64,000 nucleotides of DNA from Prochlorococcus marinus (lineage in GTDB: Bacteria > Cyanobacteriota > Cyanobacteriia > PCC-6307 > Cyanobiaceae). Position numbers and translations under genes: made by a program. Shown here piece by piece: positions 23,636-33,472 of the stretch. How positions within the stretch are numbered: the first letter of the stretch is position 1; each line of letters opens with the position of its first letter. Under the pieces are notes generated by a model. That model was not told where the DNA came from. It searched no databases and saw only the letters and a list, made by a program, of their open reading frames with translations. Where the stretch lies: assembly GCF_001180305.1 (NCBI RefSeq), contig NZ_CVSX01000042.1, forward strand, positions 62,001-126,000, in the 5' to 3' direction.

Positions 23636-24292
23636 TTGCAGAATGGTCTTAATAGTCCTGGTCCATTTACTATATTTTTGGTTTTCAGCGCAGGACTTTT
23701 AACAAGTCTTGGGCCATGCTCGTTATCATTGCTTCCAGTGACAATAGCTTATATAGGAGGAACAGAGAAAAATAAATTTAAACTTATTAGTTTTTCAGGA
23801 GGTGTAGTTTTTTCGCTTGTTGCACTGGGGGCCGCGAGTGGATTCCTAGGTAAAATATATGGTCAAATTCCATCTTATTACACTTCAATTGTTGCCCTAA
23901 TAGCAATAATAATGGGTTTAAATTTATTAGGAATTCTAAAGTTTCAGTTTCCGAATGGACCTGATCTAGAAAAAATAGAAGACAAGATACCATCCCTCCT
24001 AGCACCTTTTACAATAGGAACTACTTTTGGACTGGCCTCTTCACCTTGCATCACTCCAGTTTTAGCAACTCTTCTAGCTTGGGTATCGCAAACTAAAAAC
24101 CCGATAGTCTCAATTATTTTTTTATTTTTCTTTGGAATAGGCCAAGTTACTCCATTAATTATTGCGGGAGCCACGGCAGAAAACTTAAAAAAATTTTTAG
24201 AGCTTAGAAAATTTAGTCAAATAATTCCCACCTTAAGTGGGATATTTTTAGTAGCACTAGGATTATTAAATTTACTTTCGAATTGGATTTAA
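23636..24292 (+). CDS. ccdA: CcdA, thiol-reductant transporter for cytochrome c biogenesis
   Basis: A DsbD-type six-helix protein of 218 residues from the TTG at 23636. It has the paired cysteines in SLGPCSLSLLP (about 25-35) and ASSPCITPVLATLL (about 134-147), which pass reducing power across the thylakoid membrane for haem attachment. The frame stays open upstream to about 23558. An ATT at 23573 with AAGGGA five bases before it would add 21 residues (QAIESFNLVISEL...). It abuts ccs1 (TAA then ATG), its System II partner. Confidence 0.92.
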   Translation: MQNGLNSPGPFTIFLVFSAGLLTSLGPCSLSLLPVTIAYIGGTEKNKFKLISFSGGVVFSLVALGAASGFLGKIYGQIPSYYTSIVALIAIIMGLNLLGILKFQFPNGPDLEKIEDKIPSLLAPFTIGTTFGLASSPCITPVLATLLAWVSQTKNPIVSIIFLFFFGIGQVTPLIIAGATAENLKKFLELRKFSQIIPTLSGIFLVALGLLNLLSNWI

Positions 24293-25579
24293 ATGATTAT
24301 TTTTAAGAATCTAATTTTAAAAATATCAAGTTTAAGATTCGCTATATCACTGATAATCTTCATAGCCATTGCAAGTGGCATAGGTACTTTTATACCTCAA
24401 GGTAGTAATAATAAATTCTATATTGATAATTTCGATAATGCTCCTATTTTTGGATTTTTAAATGGAGAAAAAGTCTTAAAACTTCAATTAGATCATATAT
24501 ATACAAGTTTTTGGTTTTTATTTACATTAATTCTTCTTTGCATTTCCCTAACAGCTTGTAGTTTCAGGAGGCAAATCCCTTCATTAAAAGCTTCATTAAA
24601 ATGGGTTGAATATAAGAGCGAAAAAAAATTTAGCAAGTTACAATTATCCTCAAGTCATTCAATAAATCAAGACGGTGACCTTATATCAATAATTGATTTA
24701 CTACTTAAAAAAAGAGGATGGAAAACATACAAATTTAAAAGTCATATTTCTGCAAGAAGGGGTTTAATTGGAAAAATCGGTCCTTTAGTTGTACATATCG
24801 GACTAATAATTTTACTTATAGGTTCAGCATATGGAAGTTTTACAAGTCAATCAAAAGAACAATATTTACTGCCTGGAGAAAGTTTGGATCTTATTAATGA
24901 GAGCACAAACTCAAAAGCCAATGTAAAGTTAGTAGATTTTTCTATAGAACGAGAAAGTGATGGTATACCCAAACAGTTTATTTCAAAGTTAAATTTTTCT
25001 TCGGAAGATCTAAATTTAAATGAAATAAAAACCGCCAAAGTTAATCAACCAATAAGATTTAAAGGATTAACTATTTATCAAGCGGATTGGTCAATATCAA
25101 ATGTGATTTTAGAAATAGATAATATCCTTTATCAATTGCAATTAAAGGAGATTCCCGAAATCGGCAATCAGGTTTGGGGAGTTTTAGTTGAATTAGGATC
25201 AGAGACTAAAAAAAATTTCCTTTTAACAATAGATAATGAAAATGGTCCACTTAAAATTTCCAATACTGAAAATTTTTCCGGGAATAATCTTTATCTTAAT
25301 GATAATCCTTTAGAAATTAACTCTTCAAAAGTATCTCTGAAAAAAGTAACCCCTAGCAGTGGATTAATAATTAAAAATGATCCCTCTATACCGTTTATTT
25401 ACTTTTCTTTTATTTTAATAATTTTTGGAACAATAATAAGTCTTATACCAACAAACCAATTATGGATTCTTGTAAATAATGAATCACAAAAGCTATTCAT
25501 TGGAGGTCTTAGCAATAAAAATCTAGTTGGTTTTAAAAAAGAATTTTTTAAATTATCAGAAGAAATAAAAAATTTTTAA
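24293..25579 (+). CDS. ccs1: Ccs1/ResB cytochrome c biogenesis protein
   Basis: A 428-residue System II assembly protein. Three N-terminal membrane helices lie at about 10-30, 70-90 and 160-185. A large lumenal region follows to about 365, then a last helix ([18 protein letters not shown]). Conserved features include [24 protein letters not shown] near the start and GLTIYQADW near residue 256. It works with CcsA to deliver haem to apocytochromes c. It immediately follows ccdA. Its stop shares a TTAA with queF (25576-25579). Confidence 0.93.
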   Translation: MIIFKNLILKISSLRFAISLIIFIAIASGIGTFIPQGSNNKFYIDNFDNAPIFGFLNGEKVLKLQLDHIYTSFWFLFTLILLCISLTACSFRRQIPSLKASLKWVEYKSEKKFSKLQLSSSHSINQDGDLISIIDLLLKKRGWKTYKFKSHISARRGLIGKIGPLVVHIGLIILLIGSAYGSFTSQSKEQYLLPGESLDLINESTNSKANVKLVDFSIERESDGIPKQFISKLNFSSEDLNLNEIKTAKVNQPIRFKGLTIYQADWSISNVILEIDNILYQLQLKEIPEIGNQVWGVLVELGSETKKNFLLTIDNENGPLKISNTENFSGNNLYLNDNPLEINSSKVSLKKVTPSSGLIIKNDPSIPFIYFSFILIIFGTIISLIPTNQLWILVNNESQKLFIGGLSNKNLVGFKKEFFKLSEEIKNF

Positions 25580-25986
25580 TTTTTTTTCTGTCCGCTAAAA
25601 ACATCTAACTGCATAGAAACATTCCCTCTAGGGTTAAATGCAGCATTTAAATGTATCCAGTGAGGCGAGCCCTCATTCACTAAATCATCCATAATTCTAT
25701 TAACAACTTCCTCATGTGAAATCTTTATATCTCTAAAATTATTGATATAAAGTTTTAAAGACTTCAACTCATAGACTCTCAAATTAGGTTGATAAATAAT
25801 ATTTAGCTTTGCAAAATCTGGATAACCAGAAAAAGGGCACTTACATGTAAATTCAGGTAACTGGATAGAAATTTCATAAATTCTTTTCTTATTTGGATTC
25901 TCAAAACAAATTATTTTTGATTCTTTTATAATTCTTTCACCATAAAGTGGTCTTTGCGTCGAATCATCTAATTTAGCTGTACTCAT
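25576..25986 (-). CDS. queF: NADPH-dependent 7-cyano-7-deazaguanine reductase
   Basis: A 136-residue type I Que[15 protein letters not shown] (about 51-64) holds the nucleophilic Cys that forms a thioimide with preQ0, and [15 protein letters not shown] (about 76-90) is the NADPH-binding QueF motif. It reduces preQ0 to preQ1 in queuosine synthesis. It stands alone on the minus strand and is divergent from the 81-aa gene and glnB. Confidence 0.95.
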   Translation of the reverse strand: MSTAKLDDSTQRPLYGERIIKESKIICFENPNKKRIYEISIQLPEFTCKCPFSGYPDFAKLNIIYQPNLRVYELKSLKLYINNFRDIKISHEEVVNRIMDDLVNEGSPHWIHLNAAFNPRGNVSMQLDVFSGQKKN

Positions 25987-26098
25987 TTTTAGTAGAACTT
26001 ATTTACTAAACCTATATAAAAAGATCAAAATCTGCAAAAATCTCAACAAGCTTAAGTATTACAATTGAATAAGTCAAAAGCTGTTAAATCTTATTTTT

Positions 26099-26141
26099 GT
26101 ATCATCGATAACATTCTTATTGTCGGGTAAAAGGGTTATAT
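26099..26141 (+). promoter_or_regulatory. Candidate NtcA-activated promoter
   Basis: GTATCATCGATAAC (26099-26112) fits the relaxed NtcA consensus GT-N10-AC and is GTA-N8-AAC against the strict GTA-N8-TAC. A -10-like TTATAT (26136-26141) follows after 23 bases, the spacing usual for NtcA class II promoters, and no -35 box is needed. The 81-aa gene starts 22 bases later and glnB lies beyond it, a fitting target for the nitrogen regulator. Confidence 0.6.
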
Positions 26142-26163
26142 GTGATTAGTTAAATGAAAATTT

Positions 26164-26409
26164 ATGGACATTTGTTTGATAACTATCGATAACAACTTAA
26201 ATAAATCCCTTCAGCCTAAAAGTGCAATGGGAATGTTATGGCTTCAAACACACTTTGAGAATGATCAGTGGGAAGCCTTATCAAATAGTGCAGTAATAAT
26301 TTCTGAAGAAAATTCCCAATTATTAATTGAAGACGCCACCAATGCAGGCCTTGATATTAAATGTTTTTCTGATATTTCAATGTTGGATGTTTTCCCAAAA
26401 AACAATTAA
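26164..26409 (+). CDS. Hypothetical protein, 81 aa, upstream of glnB
   Basis: An 81-residue soluble protein starting MDICLITIDNN with MLWLQTHFENDQWEALSN (about 24-41) in its middle and an acidic second half. It is probably a small alpha/beta domain. I do not recognise the family. It lies 24 bases before glnB behind a candidate NtcA promoter, so it is likely expressed with PII and may act in nitrogen or carbon status signalling. That is contextual inference only. A short upstream frame (ATG at 26154) overlaps its start but ends within 13 codons. Confidence 0.75.
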   Translation: MDICLITIDNNLNKSLQPKSAMGMLWLQTHFENDQWEALSNSAVIISEENSQLLIEDATNAGLDIKCFSDISMLDVFPKNN

Positions 26410-26772
<363 letters not shown>

Positions 26773-26773
26773 T

Positions 26774-27586
26774 TCAAAGGGTTTCATTTACTAAATTTTT
26801 TATATATTTACTATTTATCCTTGGATTTGATTCACATCTTAAACACATCCAAGCTAGATATTCATGATTTCCTGCAGGGCCTACTAAAGGAGAAGCAATC
26901 AAATTCTTTATATTCCATTGGAAATTCTTTGCTGCATAAATAACAGACTCTATAGCCTCAGTATGGAATTTAGGATTGCGAACAACACCACCTTTGCTGA
27001 CTTTATCTTTACCCACTTCGAATTGGGGTTTAATTAAAAATATTCCCTCAATACAATCACCTTCCAATAAATTACTAATAGATTTAAAAACTAACTTCAA
27101 TGAAATAAAAGACAAATCAGCAACAACAAAATTTGGTAATTCATTACTTCTAGATAAAAGATCATTAGGTTTTAAATTTCGAATATTTGTTCTCTCAAAT
27201 AGTATGACTTTTGGATTTTTTCTAATCTTCCATGCAGTCTGTCCATAACCAACATCTATCCCATAAACTAACTTTGCCCCTTGTTGCAGTAAACAATCAG
27301 TAAATCCCCCAGTTGAGATTCCTGCATCAATACATATTTTATCTTTTACTTTAATTTCAAGTTTTTTAAATGCCTCCAATAATTTCTCGCCTCCCCTTGA
27401 TACAAACATAGGTTCGGAATCAATAAAAAATTCAGAACCAATTAGTACTTGCTGTCCAGGTTTATCCAATACTTTTCCATTGATATCTCTAACCTTGCCA
27501 GCAAGAATTAAACCTTGGGCTTTTTGTCGCGTCTCACATAAACCTTTATTCAGAAGATAAAGGTCTAATCTACTTTTTTTAATCAT
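26774..27586 (-). CDS. TlyA-family rRNA 2'-O-methyltransferase
   Basis: A 270-residue protein. The N-terminal S4 RNA-binding domain (about 4-60, starting SRLDLYLLNKGL) is followed by an FtsJ-type Rossmann domain with ICIDAGISTGGFTDCLLQQGA (about 84-104). The Lys-Asp-Lys-Glu style residues of 2'-O-methyltransferases are plausible at VADLSFISL and LIKPQFEVG. Homologues methylate rRNA cytidines and were formerly called haemolysin A. It is divergent from purB across 281 bases. Confidence 0.9.
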   Translation of the reverse strand: MIKKSRLDLYLLNKGLCETRQKAQGLILAGKVRDINGKVLDKPGQQVLIGSEFFIDSEPMFVSRGGEKLLEAFKKLEIKVKDKICIDAGISTGGFTDCLLQQGAKLVYGIDVGYGQTAWKIRKNPKVILFERTNIRNLKPNDLLSRSNELPNFVVADLSFISLKLVFKSISNLLEGDCIEGIFLIKPQFEVGKDKVSKGGVVRNPKFHTEAIESVIYAAKNFQWNIKNLIASPLVGPAGNHEYLAWMCLRCESNPRINSKYIKNLVNETL

Positions 27587-27867
27587 GTATTAATCAATAA
27601 AAAACTGAATAATGAACTTCTACAAGATTAAGATCCAAATTCTTGAATACCTTCTAATTTTAAATTAGAACTAAAAAATTACCCATTAAATTAATGCTGG
27701 GAATAAAGACAAACATTTTTATATTTAAACTTTCTTTATAAGGCAGATAAATGTTACATAAGAAAATAATAATCAGGCAAATATGTTCAATGGCAAGTAC
27801 ATCTTTAAGGTATAGGGCATTAATTCGATTTTGGTTATAAAGTTTAAATTGATAATTAATAAAAATT

Positions 27868-29163
27868 GTGATCGAGCGTTACACATTACCCGAAATGGGA
27901 AAAATCTGGACTGAAAGCGCAAAATTCCAGAGTTGGCTTAAGGTTGAAATAGCTGCATGTGAAGCAAATTTTTCCCTCGGGAAAATTCCTGAGAATGCCA
28001 TGCAAGAGATCCGTTCAAATGCAAAGTTTGATGAATCTAGAATTAAAGAAATTGAGAAAGAAGTTAAGCATGATGTCATAGCATTTCTTACTAGCGTTAA
28101 TGAATTTGTAGGAGACTCTGGAAGATACATACATGTTGGTATGACCAGTAGTGATGTACTTGATACTGGCTTATCTCTTCAGTTAAAAGATTCATGCGAA
28201 TTGTTATTAGAAGAAATTGAGAACCTAGAAAATGAAGTGAGATTATTAGCAAGGAAGCATAAAAATACATTAATGATTGGCAGATCACATGCAATTCACG
28301 GAGAGCCAATTTCCTTCGGTTTTAAACTTGCTGGATGGTTAGCAGAAATAATAAGGAACAAAAAAAGATTATTAACCCTTAAAGAATCTATATCAATTGG
28401 ACAAATAAGTGGTGCCATGGGAACCTACGCTAATACGAATCCCAAAGTAGAACAAATAACTTGTGATTTACTCGGCTTAAAACCAGATACAGCAAGTACG
28501 CAGGTTATATCCAGAGACAGACATGCCGAATATGTACAAACTATTGCACTAGTTGGCTCTTCTCTAGATAGATTCGCAACTGAAATAAGAAATTTACAAA
28601 GAACTGATGTTTTAGAAGTTGAGGAGGGATTTACAAAAGGGCAAAAAGGAAGCTCTGCTATGCCTCATAAAAGAAATCCTATTCGGAGTGAAAGAGTAAG
28701 TGGTTTATCAAGGATTTTGAGGAGTTACGTCTTAACAGCACTGGAAAATGTTCCACTTTGGCACGAAAGAGATATAAGCCATAGTTCCAATGAACGTATA
28801 ATGTTACCTGATGTATCAATCTGTTTGCATTTTATGCTCAGGGAGATGAAAGATATAGTAAGCAATTTGGGCGTTTATCCAAAAAATATGCTCAAAAATT
28901 TAAATATATATGGTGGTGTAATCTTTAGTCAGAAAGTTTTACTTTTGCTTGTAGAGAAGGGTATGTCTAGAGAAAAAGCTTATAGCTTAGTACAAAAAAA
29001 TGCACATCAGGCCTGGAACACTGAGAATGGGAATTTCAAACAAAATATAAAGAGAGATAACGAAATAATGGATTTTATTGATGACAGTGACTTAGAAGAA
29101 TGTTTTAATCCTTCGTTTCATCTCAATAATTTAAGTGTAGTATGGGAGAAGCTAGGTATCTAG
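27868..29163 (+). CDS. purB: Adenylosuccinate lyase
   Basis: A 431-residue fumarase/aspartase superfamily enzyme. The signature loop GSSAMPHKRNP lies near residue 262, TSSDVLDT near residue 93 and GRSHAIHGEP near residue 139. It cleaves SAICAR and adenylosuccinate in purine synthesis. The start is the GTG at 27868, giving the typical MIERYTLPEMG N-terminus. fumC, of the same superfamily, follows 48 bases downstream; both release fumarate or act on it. Confidence 0.96.
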   Translation: MIERYTLPEMGKIWTESAKFQSWLKVEIAACEANFSLGKIPENAMQEIRSNAKFDESRIKEIEKEVKHDVIAFLTSVNEFVGDSGRYIHVGMTSSDVLDTGLSLQLKDSCELLLEEIENLENEVRLLARKHKNTLMIGRSHAIHGEPISFGFKLAGWLAEIIRNKKRLLTLKESISIGQISGAMGTYANTNPKVEQITCDLLGLKPDTASTQVISRDRHAEYVQTIALVGSSLDRFATEIRNLQRTDVLEVEEGFTKGQKGSSAMPHKRNPIRSERVSGLSRILRSYVLTALENVPLWHERDISHSSNERIMLPDVSICLHFMLREMKDIVSNLGVYPKNMLKNLNIYGGVIFSQKVLLLLVEKGMSREKAYSLVQKNAHQAWNTENGNFKQNIKRDNEIMDFIDDSDLEECFNPSFHLNNLSVVWEKLGI

Positions 29164-29211
29164 GATAACTGAAAACCTTATCTAAGTTAAACCAGTGTTT
29201 GCAAAGGAATA

Positions 29212-30597
29212 ATGACAAAAAAATTTAGGATTGAAAAAGATAGTATGGGAACAATAAAGGTTCCCATGGAAGCTTTGTGGGGTGCTCAAACACAAAGATC
29301 TATTATAAATTTTTCTATTGGAGAAGAATTAATTCCAATTGAGTTAATTTATTCACTCACCCTCATAAAAAAAGCTGCTTCAATTGCGAATTTCAATTTA
29401 GGGTTAATAGATAAAAGAAAAAAAGATTTGATTGTAGAGGCATGTAAAGAAATAATTGATGGGCTTCATGATTCACAGTTTCCCTTAAAGGTTTGGCAAA
29501 CAGGAAGTGGTACGCAAACAAATATGAATGTTAATGAGGTAATTTCAAACATTGCAGCATTAAAAACAAATTCAGAGCTTGGTAGTCATCAACCAATTCA
29601 TCCGAATGATGATGTAAACAAATCTCAGTCAACTAATGATACTTTTCCTGCTGCTATTCAAATATCTGTTGTTAATGAAATAATCAAAAATTTAGTTCCA
29701 ACGATAAGGGAATTGACGAAGATCCTTGATAAAAAAAGTGACGAATGGAAAGACCTTATTAAGATAGGAAGAACCCATTTTCAAGATGCAGTGCCCCTGA
29801 CTCTCGGGCAAGAAATATCAGGGTGGTCAGAGCAGCTTAAAGATGCTGAAAATGCCATTATTATGAGTCTGGATGAATTGTATTTCTTACCTCTGGGAGG
29901 AACTGCAGTTGGTACAGGGATTAATTGCCCAAAAGGATTTTGTGAGGAGTCTATTAAATCAATTTCCAATGATACTAATCTGATGTTCTATAAATCAAAA
30001 AATAATTTTTCTATCATGGCCTCTCATGATCGTCTAGCTCAAGTAATGAGCCAGATAAAAATATTAGCAGGTGCATTATTTAAAATTTCAAATGATATAA
30101 AAATTTTATCTTCTGGTCCAAGATCTGGAATATATGAATTAATTATCCCTCAAAATGAACCTGGAAGTTCTATAATGCCTGGCAAAGTGAATCCGACTCA
30201 ATGCGAAGCCTTATCAATGGTTTGCACTCAGATAATGGGTCTTGAATATGCAGTTTCGATGGCAAATTCTAGCGGCACTTTACAGATGAATGAATATAAG
30301 CCTCTTATAGGATTTAATATTCTTACAAGTTTAAAACTTCTTAAAAATGCAATAGAAAACTTCAGAATAAAATTGGTTGATGGGATGGAACCTAATCTAG
30401 GGAAAATGAAGTTAAATTTGGAAAATTCACTAATGTTGGTTACAGCCATAGTGCCAAAAGTTGGTTATGAAAAAGCAGCTGAAATTGCAAACCTTGCCTT
30501 CAAAGAATCATTAAATTTAAAAGAGGCAACACTTAAATTAGGTTATTTAAACGAAGATGAATTTGATGAAGCGATGAATATTAATTCAATGATTTGA
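29212..30597 (+). CDS. fumC: Class II fumarate hydratase
   Basis: A 461-residue fumarase with the superfamily signature GSSIMPGKVNP near residue 319, TGSGTQTNMNVNEVI (about 97-111) and GRTHFQDAVPLTLG near residue 186. It hydrates fumarate to malate and recycles the fumarate made by PurB, encoded just upstream. It converges on the helicase gene with nine bases between the stops. Confidence 0.96.
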   Translation: MTKKFRIEKDSMGTIKVPMEALWGAQTQRSIINFSIGEELIPIELIYSLTLIKKAASIANFNLGLIDKRKKDLIVEACKEIIDGLHDSQFPLKVWQTGSGTQTNMNVNEVISNIAALKTNSELGSHQPIHPNDDVNKSQSTNDTFPAAIQISVVNEIIKNLVPTIRELTKILDKKSDEWKDLIKIGRTHFQDAVPLTLGQEISGWSEQLKDAENAIIMSLDELYFLPLGGTAVGTGINCPKGFCEESIKSISNDTNLMFYKSKNNFSIMASHDRLAQVMSQIKILAGALFKISNDIKILSSGPRSGIYELIIPQNEPGSSIMPGKVNPTQCEALSMVCTQIMGLEYAVSMANSSGTLQMNEYKPLIGFNILTSLKLLKNAIENFRIKLVDGMEPNLGKMKLNLENSLMLVTAIVPKVGYEKAAEIANLAFKESLNLKEATLKLGYLNEDEFDEAMNINSMI

Positions 30598-30606
30598 TTA
30601 AAAAAT

Positions 30607-33333
30607 TTAACAATTATTGTCAATTCTTTTTGTCGCAGGATTTATATCTTCATAGACTTTTATAATATCATTAGATTCTGTAACAGGAAAACGATTAATA
30701 GCTTTTAATGCGAGCTTTGCTTTACTTTTTAACTTGTTACTAACACCAATACAGTATTGCACTTGAGAAAGGACATCAATTGATCTTCTAATAATCCTTA
30801 CTACATCACCTTCATCTAACGAAGTATTAAAAACCAAATCTTTCCATTTTTTTCCCTTCGCCCATTCAGAAATAATTCCAGTCAACTCTGTTTCTAAATA
30901 GATAGGAATTTCAATATGAAACTTATTTTGTTGAGAAGCGACTAATTTTCTTAAACCAACTAATTCATTAAAAACATCTATTACCTTTAAAGAAGGCTTT
31001 AAATTACACCAAAGATTAGGCCTCCTTACATCAACACATATTGCTTGAATAATTGCAGCTAACTCAGGAGGATCTAAATCATCCAAATAACCACTAACTA
31101 AAACAAGACCAATCCATAATTCATTTTCACTTCTTATTGCACCAACTGTTTGTCCAACTTCTGTCAATTCCAAATCATTTAAACAACCAAAATGATTCAA
31201 AATTTTAATCAAATCGGTAAAAGTTCTCCAGTTATGATTTTCTTTATCCTCAAGAATTTTTTTTCTCATATTTATTTCTTTTTCAACATCGCCAATTCTT
31301 TTTCTATATTTTTTTAATTTCCTTGAGTCTCCAAATCTATGTGCGGGATGATCAGTGACTGTTTCTTCTAAATTATTAATTTGTTGCTGTTGTGCCAAAA
31401 CTTCCTTTGACAGATCATATTGTGGAGTTTGTAGATCATTTTTTTTAGAAACTTCTAAGATTCGATCGGCAAAATACTGCGACATATCATCTCCCCTAAA
31501 TACCTCTCCAGAAAAATACATCTTTGGTGCTTCAAGTCCTAAGACATCAATTACATCCAAATCATTAAAAATACTTACTATGTATGAAGGTTTTATGAGA
31601 ATAAATAAATTATCAATTGTCAAACACAATAAACTCTTAATTTTTTGGGATTCATATATTTTTTTACAAATTAATCCTGGAACAATTTTTCTTTTAATTT
31701 GAGGAGCTTTGATTGAAATTAGGCTTCCATCTTTAATATATGGGAGTGCATTAGTAATCTCTTCTGATAATTTTTCTGCTGCTTGTTTTTCTAAAATTTT
31801 CAAGAGTCTCCTCTCCTCTTTAAGACGATTTTTTAACTTTTCGTAGGCATCAAAATCTTTCCATGAAACGTTAGATGTAATTTTTTTTAATTCAATTAAA
31901 TCCTTATTTAAACTTTCAAGAATTATATTCTCACCTGAAGATTCACCTGAATATAAAAAACTACCAAAACTTCTTTTAATTAATTCTTTAGACTTCTCCA
32001 AAGTATAACTTTGTAAAAGATTAAGTACCATACCATAACTTGGAGTGAATTGACTCTCTAGAGAATTTGGTTTACTAATAGCCAGTGCACTTGCTTCTTT
32101 GGCACCTTCGAATCTTGTTTGTAATGTAACAACATATCCTTGAGTATCTTTTCCTCTTCTTCCAGCTCTTCCTGACATCTGCAAAAATTCACTACTAAAT
32201 AATAATCTATGCCCATCTTCTGTCCTTTTTGATAAAGAAGAAATAACAGTTGTTCTTGCGGGCATATTAATTCCTGCAGCTAGAGTTTCAGTTGCAAAAA
32301 CAACTTTTATCAAACCTTGCTGAAATAATTCCTCAACCAATTCTTTCCATGCAGGCAATAATCCAGCATGATGAGATGCAATACCGCGTTTTAATGCCTC
32401 GCATTGAGATTTGTCTTTAATTGCCTCTTGATTATTTTTAAGATAAACATCCAATTTTTGGGATATCATATTTGCTTCTGAATAACTTACTAAAGTTAAA
32501 TCTTTTATATTCTCGATAGCCTTGTCACATCCTCTTCTACTAAAAATAAAATAAATAGCTGGCAACATGTTTCTTTCAGCTAATTTCGAGATCACAAAAC
32601 CAATTGAGGGAGACTTTGGTTGCATTATTCTGCCAACTTTTCCTCTCATTTTCTGCCCTTTAGGAGCTCTCCAAATCTTACAATTTGGATGGATTCCATT
32701 ACCCTTATTATTTAAAAGTGGATGGAGGCCTTTAACACTACAAAAAATAAAATCAAGTGGGACTGGCCTCTTATCACTATTAATAAGTGCTGTGGGCCCA
32801 TGAACTTTTTCTATCCAATTTTGTAGTTGATCTGCATTAGCTATTGTTGCTGATAAAGCTATTATTTGAGTTCTCGTAGGGCAATGGATTATAGTTTCTT
32901 CCCAAACTGTGCCTCTTTGGGGATCATTCATGTAATGACATTCATCAAGAATCACAGATTCTAAATTTTCTAAGGGATCATCAAATTCGTCAAATTCGCC
33001 ATAAAGCATGTTCCTAAAAATCTCAGTCGTCATTACTAAGATTGGTGCTTCTCTATTTATACTTATATCTCCAGTTAAAAGACCAACTTTATTCTCACCA
33101 TATTGATTAGCAAAATCTCTAAACTTTTGGTTTGATAGAGCCTTCAAGGGTGTTGTATAAAAAACTCTGCTGTCATGAGATAAACCTCTATAAATAGCAA
33201 ATTCACCTATCAATGTTTTACCGGAACCTGTTGGTGCCGTTAAAACAACAGAATTTCCGCTATTAATAGCTCTTATTGCCTCTAATTGAAAATCATCTAG
33301 CGGAAAAGGGAAATATTCCTCTAAATTAAGCAA
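30607..33333 (-). CDS. Ski2/Mtr4-like DEAD/DExH-box RNA helicase
   Basis: A 908-residue superfamily 2 helicase. Walker A TAPTGSGKT is at about 32-40, motif II is DECH (130-133), SAT is in motif III near 165, and motif VI reads QMSGRAGRRGKD near residue 390. The C-terminal half holds an rRNA-processing arch-like and DSHCT-like region. Related cyanobacterial and plastid proteins (ISE2-like) act in RNA processing. A role in RNA turnover is inferred. No partner gene adjoins it. Confidence 0.88.
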   Translation of the reverse strand: MLNLEEYFPFPLDDFQLEAIRAINSGNSVVLTAPTGSGKTLIGEFAIYRGLSHDSRVFYTTPLKALSNQKFRDFANQYGENKVGLLTGDISINREAPILVMTTEIFRNMLYGEFDEFDDPLENLESVILDECHYMNDPQRGTVWEETIIHCPTRTQIIALSATIANADQLQNWIEKVHGPTALINSDKRPVPLDFIFCSVKGLHPLLNNKGNGIHPNCKIWRAPKGQKMRGKVGRIMQPKSPSIGFVISKLAERNMLPAIYFIFSRRGCDKAIENIKDLTLVSYSEANMISQKLDVYLKNNQEAIKDKSQCEALKRGIASHHAGLLPAWKELVEELFQQGLIKVVFATETLAAGINMPARTTVISSLSKRTEDGHRLLFSSEFLQMSGRAGRRGKDTQGYVVTLQTRFEGAKEASALAISKPNSLESQFTPSYGMVLNLLQSYTLEKSKELIKRSFGSFLYSGESSGENIILESLNKDLIELKKITSNVSWKDFDAYEKLKNRLKEERRLLKILEKQAAEKLSEEITNALPYIKDGSLISIKAPQIKRKIVPGLICKKIYESQKIKSLLCLTIDNLFILIKPSYIVSIFNDLDVIDVLGLEAPKMYFSGEVFRGDDMSQYFADRILEVSKKNDLQTPQYDLSKEVLAQQQQINNLEETVTDHPAHRFGDSRKLKKYRKRIGDVEKEINMRKKILEDKENHNWRTFTDLIKILNHFGCLNDLELTEVGQTVGAIRSENELWIGLVLVSGYLDDLDPPELAAIIQAICVDVRRPNLWCNLKPSLKVIDVFNELVGLRKLVASQQNKFHIEIPIYLETELTGIISEWAKGKKWKDLVFNTSLDEGDVVRIIRRSIDVLSQVQYCIGVSNKLKSKAKLALKAINRFPVTESNDIIKVYEDINPATKRIDNNC

Positions 33334-33472
33334 TAATTGTGATTGAAGAGAGGATGAGTTAACTTCTTAATATATGATCTATATAGATATTAATAAACAA
33401 AAAATACCTTGCAAACTTTAATAGTAAATCTAAACCTTTTTAATTAAGTCCACTATAATTAATTTTACCAAA

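Noticed and set aside
26104..26193. ATCGATAAC occurring twice (26104 and 26185)
   Set aside because: A nine-base repeat in AT-rich sequence is weak evidence, and the second copy is inside the 81-aa coding region.
27652..27670. AT-rich palindrome TTCTAATTT-T-AAATTAGAA before purB
   Set aside because: The stem is almost all A-T, lacks a T-run and is expected by chance at this composition.
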